From Oryza sativa Japonica Group (lineage: Eukaryota > Streptophyta > Magnoliopsida > Poales > Poaceae), in assembly GCF_034140825.1 (NCBI RefSeq), contig NC_089040.1:5770001-5834000 (forward strand): 64,000 nucleotides of DNA, given 5' to 3'. The position numbers and the translations under genes were made by a program. Positions within the stretch are counted from its first letter, which is position 1; every line of letters starts with the position of its first letter. Below, piece after piece: positions 45,093-54,761 of the stretch. Under the pieces are notes generated by a model. That model saw nothing but the letters and a program-made list of their open reading frames with translations. It did no database searches and was not told the origin of the DNA.

Positions 45093-46493
45093 ATGGAGAA
45101 CACTCGACAACAATATACGCATCACTTCTTGCTAAGGAAGAAGGCTATAGTGGTACTTTGTCTTTTGATCATCATATGGTTGAGGAACAAATATCGTAGG
45201 AGGAGTAGTCGCAAAGGGGTAAAATATGGGCCCCTAGTCCACAGGGATGTATGGAGAACAAGTGAACTAATCAGGCTGATCAACATTTCAGATAGGACGT
45301 GCACTCAACAATTAAGAATGTCCCGTGCAGTATTCTACAAGCTTTGTGCTCGTCTTAGGAACAAGGGACTACTAGTTGACACCTTTCATGTTTCAGTAGA
45401 GGAGCAAGTGGCAATGTTTCTGAAAAAGGTTGGACAACACCATTCTGTTTCATGTGTTGGATTCTCATTTTGGCGATCCGGTGAGACTGTGAGTAGGTAT
45501 TTTCGTATTGTGCTGCGAGCCATGTGCGAGATAGCTCGAGAACTCATTTACATCAGGTCTACCAATACACATAGTAAGATCACCAGCAAGAAAAACAAAT
45601 TTTATCCATATTTCAAGGTAATTCTAAACACCAAGCCATAACAATGCATATTACAATACATTTTGTTTATTTTAACTCTAATGTTTCACTTTGATATGTA
45701 CATAGGACTGTATAGGAGCACTAGATGGTACACACATCAGGGCAAGTGTGCCAGCCAAGAAGGTGGATAGGTTTAGAGGCCGCAAACCATACCCCACACA
45801 GAATGTATTAGCTGCTGTTGACTTTGACCTTAGGTTCATATATATCCTAGCAGGTTGGGAGGGGTCAGCTCATGATTCCCTTGTGTTGCAAGATGCACTG
45901 TCTCGACCAAATGGCCTTAAAATACCTGAAGGTAATTAAACATTTCAAAGAATTCATGATTAGCCTTGCTATAAGTTGACGTTAGGCTCTATGACATGTT
46001 TGTAGGGAAGTTCTTTTTGGCTGATGCTGGGTATGCTGCTAGGCCGGGTATATTGCCGCCTTATTGTCGTGTTCGGTACCACCTAAAAGAGTTCCGTGGC
46101 CCTCAAGGGCCACATGGACCTCAAGGCCCAAAATGCCCTAAAGAGCTTTTCAACTATCGTCATTCTTCACTTCGGACTACGATTGAACGAGCTTTTGGTG
46201 CTTTGAAGAATCGTTTCAAGATTCTTATGAATAAGCCATTCATACCACTGAAAGCCCAATCAATGGTGGTTATTGCTTGTTGTGCTCTTCATAATTGGAT
46301 ACTTGAGAATGGGTCTGATGAATTTGTCAACGATGAGAAGACGTGGTACGCTCTCCTACCAAGGAGCAGCAACCGTGTCTCTGACCAAGGGGATGATGTA
46401 CGTGAGTGGGCAGCCAAGCGTGATAACATCGCTCAGCAGATGTGGAATGACAGACACAATGCGGATGTTCATGATGTTTTGACTAGTGAATGA
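45093..46493 (+). CDS. PIF/Harbinger transposase (DDE nuclease)
   Basis: Nuclease that cuts the ends of the surrounding element. Coding exons 45093-45617, 45706-45931 and 46006-46493 join in frame to 412 residues. A leader exon ending at about 44780 is spliced so that the acceptor lies directly before the ATG. The N-terminal half has the helix-rich region LRMSRAVFYKLCARLRNKGL and VSVEEQVAMFLKKVG. The DDE_4 core shows Asp in ALDGTHI, Asp in GWEGSAHDS and Glu in RTTIERAFG, followed by ALKNRFKIL and CCALHNWI. All three acidic residues are present and no stop interrupts the frame. A GP-rich segment (RGPQGPHGPQGPKCPKE) just before the catalytic Glu is longer than expected for the family. It works with the Myb/SANT protein encoded downstream. 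Confidence 0.92.
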
Positions 46494-46689
46494 ATTACTA
46501 GTCCCATGGACTATTAATGATATTATATTTTGTAATAGTTGTGAGGATTGTATGTTGTATTGATACTATTGTATCAGACATTATCATATTAATATATTTA
46601 TGTTTCTTCCAATCATCTTATTACTTCATTAACTGACTATCATCTGTTCATATGCAATATTAACTTATAATTTTTTCACTGTATGTAGT

Positions 46690-47735
46690 ATGGGAAAGCG
46701 TACAGAAGGTACTAGCGAGGAAGGTGGCTCTCGTGAGAAGTATATCAGTTGGAGTGATGATGCTACTCAGTTCATGCTTGAGTGGTATATAGAGCTCTGC
46801 AAAGACAAACCTAGTACCTTCAAGTGGAAGAAACAACACCACCAGCAATGTGCTATAGCTTTAAAAGACAAGTTTGGGATTAGAGTCACCAAAAGCCAAG
46901 TCCACAGGCACTTAAGGCTATGCAAGGAAAAATGGAGTTGGATTTGTGCAGCTTTAGGGAAAAGTGGCTATGGTTTTGATGCAGCATCATGCAAATTTAA
47001 CATTGACCCATCTGAGAAGGATTCAAACAAACTTGGTGTAAGCTATATTATTGTGCAATAATTTCTGAGTTATAATTCATACAAGAATGTGCTAAATTTG
47101 TTTATTTCTAACTATGTTTCTTCTCATGGCAGACAACTAAATATAACTACTTGACTAAGCCTATCAAATTCTTTCACCCCTTTGAAGAATTATTTATTGG
47201 TTGTTCAAAAGCTGATGGTTCACTAGCAATTGACCGGTTCAATGCAAATGGTAGCAGTGATAGTGATGGCAGTGGTAGCATCAAGGAGTTGGAAGAATAC
47301 ATATTTGCATTGGAAGATGGTGGCCATGATTCTGACACGATAGCTCGCAATAGTCCTACTACTGATGGCACTTATTCAGGGCATAAGCGTAGATCTGTGA
47401 AATCACCTACCAAGAAGACTCTGAAGCATAAAACAAGCCACAAAGAAGAAGAACAAGATGAGCTGGCAGGTAGTATCCTTAAGCTTGCTAACAAACTTGC
47501 ATTAGTTGAACAATCCATTGTAGGAGGTCCTAATGCAAGTATTTGGAGGCGCATAGAAGATCTCACCATCCCAGCAAGTGACAAAATTGAACTTGCAACC
47601 TTTCTTGCCAAGCCTGAACAAGAAATCTTTCGTTCGTATTTGCGAGTTGCAAGTGATGCAAGTTTCCAAGCTTGGGTTATAGATTACTTTGAGCGCAAAT
47701 GTGCTTGCAATGGTGGCAATGGGTGCACTATGTGA
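46690..47735 (+). CDS. PIF/Harbinger Myb/SANT-like protein (ORF1)
   Basis: Second protein of the element. In characterised Harbinger systems its counterpart binds DNA and brings the transposase to the nucleus and to the element ends. Exons 46690-47037 and 47133-47735 join in frame to 316 residues. Residues about 18-100 form the Myb/SANT-like domain found in plant transposon-related proteins: YISWSDDATQFMLEWYIELC, GIRVTKSQVHRHLRLCKEKW, ALGKSGYGFDAASCKF. A middle KFFHPFEELFIGCSKADG segment follows. A Ser/Asp-rich linker, a basic stretch (KRRSVKSPTKKTLKHK, a probable nuclear signal) and a helical C-terminus come last. The frame is intact. It lies 196 bases after the transposase stop, on the same strand. 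Confidence 0.88.
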
Positions 47736-48350
47736 ATCATGTGTCAGGTGGTGACATTTTGGTTAGGGAGCAATGTATTTTGATAAAACCCATGATGCTA
47801 TATATATGTGATGTATGCTGGCACTATCATGCAGGGGATGGTAGTGTGGGGTATCTAGTAGGGACAGGGCAAACCCTCGTGATGTATATATGTCACTGCT
47901 ATGTAGTAGGTACTTGTGGTGTGACACATATGAAGTAGGGATTAATGCCAACCCGAATGCTGTAATATATAATGTGCTATGGCTACACTACTATGCAGCT
48001 TTCAATTCTGTTTTCTGTCATATTGTATCTCAAGGCTTTCAACACACAGCAACGTAGCCATTTTGGCCACAAATGCAAGTACATACCTAGGCTTTCACTT
48101 ACATAGTAAAGTTTGTATTTTTTTGATGCTATTTTCAAACTTTTGCAATACGACCATCCACAATAGGATGGCATTTGACGGCATAGCCATTTGATGGCAC
48201 CAAACCAAACCTGGTTTAGCCAAAAATTGGCAAGGTTAGTTTTGGCCTTTAACCAAACACAATTTGGCCTTTCCAAATATTGGCCATGCCAAATTGTGCC
48301 TTTGGCCAAATTTTGGTAAGGCTTGTTTTGGCCTCGAACCAAACTTGCTC
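47736..48350 (+). other. 3' subterminal region of the PIF/Harbinger element
   Basis: Non-coding. It carries probable 3' untranslated sequence, then a run of TTGGCC/GGCCAAA words (48195-48340) repeated five or more times, spaced about 20-30 bases. These are likely binding sites for the element's own proteins. Confidence 0.6.
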
Positions 48351-48449
48351 AAAATGGCGTTGCCATCGTATGACGACCACCCTCGGATAGTGAAGCTGAC
48401 TGACATTGATATTTCTTCTTACTCGCTTTGTTTCAATAAAAAAAATAAA

Positions 48450-48741
48450 GAGATAATCCAAGAAATGCCGTTGATAAGCGACCAAGCGTCCAAATCCAAA
48501 AAATGCTATAAATAAATACGAGTTCCAAGAAATGCTATCGTATAAACGACTTTGTCCTAAAAATGTCATCGCCGTTAGGGTTCCGTCTATTCCACGCTGT
48601 TAAATACACTGTTCATCCTATAACACTTAACGGCACGGGATGGACAGAACCCTAACGACGATGGTTTTTTGGGACAAAACCGTTTGTACGATGGTATTTC
48701 TTGGAACACACACTTGTCGATGTCATTTAACGGATTATCTC
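48450..48741. mobile_element. Fold-back (long-TIR) element, 292 bp
   Basis: Nearly the whole unit is a palindrome. GAGATAATCC opens it and GGATTATCTC closes it. Inner pairs include TTCCAAGAAATGCTATCGTA with TACGATGGTATTTCTTGGAA, and GCCGTTAGGGTTCCGTC with its near complement. Arms are about 130-145 bases with about 15 percent mismatch. Flanks are A-rich (AAAAATAAA, AAAAAATAG), compatible with an eroded 9-bp duplication, so Mutator-type origin is possible. Confidence 0.78.
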
Positions 48742-49011
48742 AAAAAATAGAACTAGTACAAGATATGACATATATTAATACTATAATATGTTATATCCTA
48801 AATTAAGTTTATGTTTTATAGAGGGAATAACCTAGGTACTATGTACTCCCTCAGTTCCAAAATATAACAATTTTTGGATGGATAGGATATATCCTAATCC
48901 TATAAATCTGGACAGATACATGTACATCCTCTTATCACTTGAAATTTATGAAGTATAGAGGAGTATGTTCTTGCTCACGAGACGGAGGCAACAAACCATA
49001 TTATACTTAAT

Positions 49012-49148
49012 GGGCATTTGCAAATTTGCCACCAGTTTTTTCAATATTGTAAGGATGCCACTCGAATGACAGTTTTAGCGGTATTTTTGCAATTTTTAGT
49101 GGCAGTCTTGTAATAATGATTTAAAGTAATGGTAAATTTGCAATTGCC
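49012..49148 (+). mobile_element. Short MITE, inverted partner of 41400-41537
   Basis: 137 bp. GGGCATTTGCAAATTTGCCA faces GGTAAATTTGCAATTGCC at the other end, matching the family at 41400 in opposite orientation. It interrupts copy B of the duplication. Confidence 0.72.
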
Positions 49149-49466
49149 TTGTACGTAAATGTGTTTTCGCTGGACAAATTTGATTCAAATTGCTTTCCTT
49201 AACTGGTTCGTCTAACATTGCTCCAAACCGAGGGGCTTGCATCCAGCACTGGTGGCCTCACCGCTGCCACCGTCTTCTCGTGCCTCTTCTTACCGGCTTC
49301 TTCCTCACCGCCACCAGTAGTGTCGCTGCCTAGTGCCGTTGCTTTCCATGGGTTACCGACGCCGCAGCTCCTATTGGTGGTATTGCTGATAGCTAGTGGC
49401 TTTATATTCAGGGCTGTCCTTGAGTCAGTGCGGACGGTACGACCGTATTTGGTCTCTAAAAATTAG

Positions 49467-49580
49467 GGATCTTTAAAATATGTATATTATGGTATCAGGC
49501 CTGATAGGTTTAGAGGAAAGACAGGATCTTTAAAATATGTATATTATGGTATCAGGCCTGATAGGTTTAGAGGAAAGACA
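49467..49580 (+). repeat. Perfect 57-bp tandem duplication
   Basis: Two adjacent, identical 57-base units, each starting GGATCTTTAAAATATGTATA and ending GAGGAAAGACA. Identity suggests a very recent event or an assembly artefact. Confidence 0.93.
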
Positions 49581-50110
49581 GAAGACCAATCGGTGATCGA
49601 GCATATCGTGACTGCTTGATTGTATTTTAAACTTATTCATGTGAAATTCGTTAATGATAATGAGATTTTAAATATTATCTTATATTTTTATGGTGAATGG
49701 GGGCATTCATTTTTTTTTTCTGCACCGGGCCACCAAAAAGTCAGGGCTGACCCTGTTTATATTTTTTTAAGGTTGTTTAATTAGCTAATACTTAATTAAT
49801 CATACGTTAATACTATTTCATATGCGCAAAGGGATTAATTCCCATCCATTTATGCCCAACACAACCTAAACAGGCACATTGCCGATTAGCTACCCTTTTA
49901 TGCTCAATATTACTGTGCACGTCTCATGTACGTAGGCCTGATATGATGTACCCAAATTTCTAGCCTACAAATCCCAAGGGTTGGAGAAAAAAAGGTTGGA
50001 ATAAATTTTGAGCTTAAAAAAGAAAAAAATAGTGAGTTGAGCAGTGAAAGGGCATGTGGGCCGTGGGCTAAAACCTCCAATGCTTCCTGCAACATGCCAC
50101 CAATCCACCA
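49581..50110. other. Spacer with a dispersed repeat remnant
   Basis: AT-rich. The 3' tail of the dispersed repeat family (TTAATTAGCTAATACTTAAT, CATTTATGCCCAACACAACC) lies near 49756-49880. No gene. Confidence 0.5.
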
Positions 50111-50119
50111 TTTGACATT
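50111..50119. repeat. 9-bp target duplication, left
   Basis: TTTGACATT, identical to 51636-51644. Nine bases is the Mutator-type duplication length. Confidence 0.92.
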
Positions 50120-51635
50120 GGAATAAGTTCACTTTGTGACCCTCAAAAGTGATCGAAATCTAATCCGCGACCCCAAACCACAAAACCGGATATCTCGACC
50201 CTCTAACTCTCGAAACCGGTGCAATTTGACTTCTTGGTTGGTTTTGGAGGGCGGTTTCGCTGACGTGGCGTCTACGTGGCGGTTTTGACTCGGTTTTCTT
50301 TCCACGTGACGTTGACGTGGCACTTACGTAGCATTAGAAATAAAAAATATGTCTAGGACCCATTTGTCATACACACAGAAAAAAAATATGGGAGCCACTG
50401 TCATGTGGAGCCCACACAATCCTCTCCTCCCCGTCTTCCTCCTCCCTTCTCTCCTCTCCACGGACGATGGGGTCTGCGCCGACTCGCCGCCGGCCACCGC
50501 CTTGGCCGCCGCCACAGACGGCATCACTAACGCCCCTCCCCCGCGAGTTGTCGTCGGCCTCCCCCACCCCTTCCCGCGGAGCCGTTGCCAGCGCACCCGA
50601 CGGCGGGCGGGAGGGCGGACGCTGGAGCAGCGGCGACGACGACCCCTTCTCTCTTGCTCTCCTTCCTTCTTCAAGCGGTGTGGCGACGAGGAGCAGCCGC
50701 GGAGCATGATTACTGCGGCGGAGATGGCGATGGCGCAGTGGAGGCCGGTCGGCCTTGAGGTAGCGCGCCATGGCGGCGCACGGGGTGAGGCGGGCGTGGA
50801 GGACACGGTGGACCGGGTGGAGGAAGAGGTGGAACGCGTGCGGGGGCGCAGGAGGAAGCGTCCGGCATCAATTATCACGACGAGCTGCTTTGGGTGTTCG
50901 TCCACGCCGACATCGGCTACTGCTTTTCTGACTCGCGCCGCCACAGCCTGCCATAACTCCAATCCAGCATCCATGTACAGGCGTACAGCTCTTACTATAC
51001 AATTAAATTAAATCTGCCATTAGTTAGTAACTAAGCTTGATTATATTTGATAATCAGCGAGATGTACAACGGATCTTGGCTATCTCCGAGATATACAGCG
51101 GTGACGCCTGCATGACAATCACCGGTGAGATGAATCAAGAACTGATATAGAATTTCTCCGGTCTCTGCGCCACGGCTCAGAGAAAGGCACCCGCCCGCCG
51201 CCGTCGGAATCATGCTCCGCGGCTGCTCCTCGTCGCCACACCGCTCCTCCTCATCGTTTCTGTTTCACCGGAACATCTCCGCCGCTGACCCCCGTCCCAC
51301 GGCCGCCGCTCGCCAACGGAAGAGAAAGAGAGAGAGAGAGGGGGGAGGATGAGGAGAGAATGATTTATGTGGACCCCACATGTCAGTGGGTCCCACCCAT
51401 ACTTTTGGTGAATGACAAATGAGTCCCAGTATATTTTTTATTTTTAATGCCACCTAAGCGCCACGTGAAAAGAAAACCGAGTCAATACCGCCACGTAGGC
51501 GTCACGTCAGCGAAACCGCCCTCCAAAACTACCAAGGGAGTCAAATTGCACCGGTTTCGAGAGTATATCCGGTTTTATGATTTAGAGTCACGGATTAGAT
51601 TTTGACTTTTGAGGGTCACAAAGTGAACTTATTCC
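50120..51635. mobile_element. Mutator-like element with very long inverted ends (possible Pack-MULE)
   Basis: 1516 bp. The ends GGAATAAGTTCACTTTGTGA and its right-hand complement are nearly identical for about 210 bases. A looser match then continues inward to the pair at 50683-50708 and 51211-51245 (CGGTGTGGCGACGAGGAGCA and complement), giving arms of roughly 500-590 bases. Perfect 9-bp duplications flank it. No transposase is encoded. The central 500 bases (about 50709-51210) plus the GC-rich inner arms look like captured host DNA. Open frames (50349-51011 plus, 50324-50974 minus) cross it but match no family I know. Confidence 0.9.
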
Positions 51636-51644
51636 TTTGACATT
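51636..51644. repeat. 9-bp target duplication, right
   Basis: TTTGACATT, identical to 50111-50119. Confidence 0.92.
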
Positions 51645-51809
51645 TGCTGAGACCTACAGGTTAGTATGTTGCGCGGTAGTTCGTGCACCGCAAATAGAAA
51701 ATGACAAAAGAAACACCACCACCGTGAATGCCAGAAAACAATGAGTGTGATGAGTAAGGACGAGACGAGGGAATCTGAAGTTGGGCCGCCCCTTCTCATT
51801 CTAGCTTAA

Positions 51810-52177
51810 GGCCTTGTTTACTCGGAGAAAATTTTTGGGTTTGGTTGTCACATCAGATATACAAACACACATTTGAAGTATCAAATATAGTATAATAATA
51901 AAATAAATTACAGATTCCGTCAGAAAACTGCAAGACAAATTTATTAAGCCTAATTAATCCGTCTTATTAAGCCTAATTAATCCATCATTAGCAAATGTTT
52001 ACTGTAGCACCACATTTTCAAATCATGGCATAATTAGGCTTAAAAGATTTGTCTCGCAATTTACACGCAAACTGTATAATTGTTTTTTTTTCTTATCCAC
52101 ATTTAATACTCTATACATATGTCTAAACATTTTAATTGATGGGTGAAATGCTTTTGATTTGGGAACTAAACAAGGCC
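51810..52177 (+). mobile_element. Tourist-like MITE
   Basis: 368 bp. Ends GGCCTTGTTTA and AACTAAACAAGGCC, with TAA duplications at 51807-51809 and 52178-52180. The inner phrase AAGCCTAATTAATCCGTC is followed by a repeat of AAGCCTAATTAATCC 26 bases on. GGCCTTGTTTA ends with TAA sites are diagnostic for PIF/Harbinger-mobilised MITEs. Confidence 0.9.
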
Positions 52178-52229
52178 TAAGTGTGAATGAGAAATGAGTA
52201 ATAAGGTCACACATTGTTTGGCCCGAGTT

Positions 52230-52520
52230 GGCCCCTAAAAAATTTATACCTATATTTATATGTAGAAAAGAATTACATAGAAAATCTTTATGTAGATTTA
52301 TTTGGTGTATAATCTTTATATACATAAAAAAATATTTGATAGAGAAACTTTATACGTAGAAATATTTGATATACAAATTTTATACACATAAAATTTATAC
52401 ATACAAACCATTTGATATATGAACTTCATACGCATAAACATAGAGTATAAAAACTTCACATATATAAACATTCAGTATGGAAATAACTTTACACAAAAAT
52501 AAATTTGAGAAATAGAAAAG
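52230..52520 (+). repeat. Degenerate AT-rich repeat block
   Basis: Loose repeats of TTTGATATA and (C/A)TTTATACATA words at irregular spacing. No coding potential. Confidence 0.5.
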
Positions 52521-52589
52521 ACAAAACACCTATTTGGGCCGCGAGGCCCAACTTTTCTTCTCCTGCCTAAGCAGGTCACCACTTGGATT

Positions 52590-52900
52590 TGCTCCAAGGA
52601 ATAATTTTGTTTTGCCTCCCTCAACTTATGTCCATAGTTGAATCACATCCCTTAATTGCAAAACCGGGTATAGCCTGTCCCCAACTCTTAAACCTTTGCA
52701 AATCGACTCCCCAGATAGTTTCGAAGGCGGTTTTGTCCCACGTGGCATCTTTGATCATGTTGACTGGCTGAGTCAGCTTGTGAAACCCACATGTCAGTCA
52801 CAAGGATAAAAATAAAAACGGTAGGACCCACTTATCAGCTCCAATACTCCCCTCAATCTCGACCGTCGAGCGTTGGCCTCGGCGTTGCCCCTGCCATGTC
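52590..52900 (+). mobile_element. Solo end of a Mutator-like element
   Basis: Shares word order with the left arm at 50120: AAAACCGGGTATAGCC, a CAAATCGACTCCCCAGATAG stretch, GAAGGCGGTTTTGTCCCACG, CACATGTCAG. No inverted partner was found to the right, so the element is truncated or diverged. Confidence 0.55.
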
Positions 52901-53117
52901 TTCCTTCCTTAAATAGTTGCTCAAAAACCCAAGCGAAAAGAAGTCTGTCCTACAAATTGAAACGGCCCAACACCGGAACATGCGCTACGGCCCCTGCCCG
53001 CGGCCGGTTGGGTGGGTGATCTCACGAACGCACGCGAGAAATCACACGCATCAACCTAGCATGCATGCAGGCAGGCAGAGTAGTGGTAGTAATAGTAACA
53101 TGGAAGCTTGGGCTCTA

Positions 53118-53227
53118 CTTCCTTTATCTTATAAAAAACTAACTTAGAACTGAATCTGATATATGTTCAGATTCGTTGTAATATAATATGTCACATCTAA
53201 TTTTAGATTTTTTTTTGACGGAGGGAG
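53118..53227. mobile_element. Stowaway-like MITE
   Basis: 110 bp. Right end GACGGAGGGAG with TA outside. The left end CTTCCTTTATCTTATAAAAA is a decayed complement. TA lies at 53116-53117 and 53228-53229. Confidence 0.65.
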
Positions 53228-53228
53228 T

Positions 53229-54648
53229 ATCTGCTAGCTGCTTTTGTCGCCGCGCGCCTTGCCGGCCTTTCCAACTTGCGATCGATTGCCGTTCAGTTTG
53301 GCACATCCTGCTGCTGAATCAACTAGCTAGGAATTAAGCCAAAGCAAGCAAAGCAAAAGATTCAGCAATAGTACATCTCTCTACACTTTGTAATCAAAAT
53401 CTCCTTCAGAAGTCTCGAACTCTCGATCACTCACGGCAACTGGTTCTACAAGCTAAGACCAATTCATGCAAATGCATGTGTTAGGACTTTGTAATTAATG
53501 TGCACAACCCGGAACTGCCAATCACCCAGGGCATTTTCTGACTGATTCATCTGCTTTTACAGAGGTTAGGAATCAATCAGCGCGTTAATTTCCTTCTCAT
53601 TAAGTTTTTTTTTCTATACAATCCTACTTGGCCCGATATGTGCAAACCTTGAAAGCATCAAATTAAAGTGAAGCACTAGGTCGGTCAACAACACGGACAC
53701 ACGGTCGTGTGATGTGACTGTGAGATCGAGCCTGCAGCACGTCGGACATCCAATGGACCCAGCCGTTGATTTTTATTTTTCCTAGTATCTCCCGTTTTGT
53801 CGTTGAAAGCGCCGCGTTTTTCCACGGGGGAGAAAAAAAAAATACCCACTTGACGGTGAGAATGCACGCCTCTCATCAGTGGAAACCCCGAAGAACGTGG
53901 GACTTTACAAAGTGCAGTGACAGAGACGAGTACTATAATATCTGACACACTCATACCCCAGTGTGTATATAGAAATCGGTAAATACTCCTAATTAATTTG
54001 CATGCATCTTCGCAGCAACTCAGTCATCAGCCCATAGCCATTTAATTATACGTACATAGTAGCTCGTTTTGTTACAAGTAAAAAAAAAAGGAATATGCTA
54101 ACACCTATGAAAAAAAAATCTCTTTACGGTTAAACAATATGTTTTTTAAAAAGCTTTCTATAGAAATGTTGCTTTAAAAATCATAAAATAATTAATACTT
54201 AATTAATCATGTGTTATTGGCTTATTCTCCCATTGTACGTATCTCTCAATTAATTTCGTCCTAAGTGAACCTGTCATCTGTAGCAGCAGCAAAAACTTAA
54301 CCATATTTCATCCTAAGTGAATAAATGCTTCGACGCCTTTCAGATTGCTACCTATGAGAAGCTGAATTGAAAGGCATCCAAGAGCAAAGCAACGAGAGAA
54401 GATTCGGATTCTCCTTCCTTTGCGTGCAAGAACACGGATTAATTCGATCGGCCCGCCGTGCAGGAAGGTGTAGCTAATCAATTATAATCGCTGGTTACCA
54501 AACGCTAATACACAAATTAGCACCACCACTAAACTATCCACGATTAATTAACTCACGACGACTCGTTCATTATTGCCGTTTACTAATACCATGTCCACAC
54601 GGCCATTCTTTTTTAATTCACCAACCCTAAGCCACTACCCTCCTACAG
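53229..54648. other. Spacer and distal promoter of the lipase gene
   Basis: No gene recognised. A dispersed-repeat copy (TAAACAATATGTTTTTTAAA, AAATCATAAAATAATTAATA) lies near 54105-54235. Confidence 0.5.
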
Positions 54649-54655
54649 TATATAA
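54649..54655 (+). promoter_or_regulatory. TATA box of the lipase gene
   Basis: TATATAA lies 113 bases before the ATG at 54762. Confidence 0.7.
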
Positions 54656-54761
54656 TAGGGCTCCTCCTTGAGCTATTCATCAATTTGCTTGTTCGATCAT
54701 AAGCTCGATCTCGTGCACATCGTCGACGACGGCGACCACCGGCGGATCAATCGCCGGCGGC

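Larger units (their letters stand above)
44209..48350 (+). mobile_element. PIF/Harbinger DNA transposon with two genes
   Basis: 4142 bp. The left end GGGCCAGTTTGGTTCATGGC and the complement of the right end, GAGCAAGTTTGGTTCGAGGC, agree strongly, with similarity continuing to TTACCAA at base 38 (28 of 38 identical). Both subterminal regions repeat GGCCAAA/TTGGCC words. Inside, both on the plus strand, are a DDE transposase gene and a Myb/SANT gene, the two proteins PIF/Harbinger elements need. Paralogous copy A near 42838-42850 shows the same flanks without the element, confirming the borders to within a few bases. No clean 3-bp duplication was seen, and copy A has a few bases (AGAT) missing from the right flank, so a small loss there is likely. 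Confidence 0.88.
44041..49222 (+). repeat. Local duplication, copy B, split by transposons
   Basis: Partner of copy A (42153-43158). It is interrupted by the PIF/Harbinger element (44209-48350), a fold-back element (48450-48741) and a short MITE (49012-49148), which stretch about 1 kb of shared sequence over 5.2 kb. Confidence 0.78.

Noticed and set aside
50324-51011. Frames of 216-220 codons on both strands inside the Mutator-like element
   Set aside because: They run through the inverted arms, lack a recognisable domain and are interpreted as element or captured DNA rather than genes.
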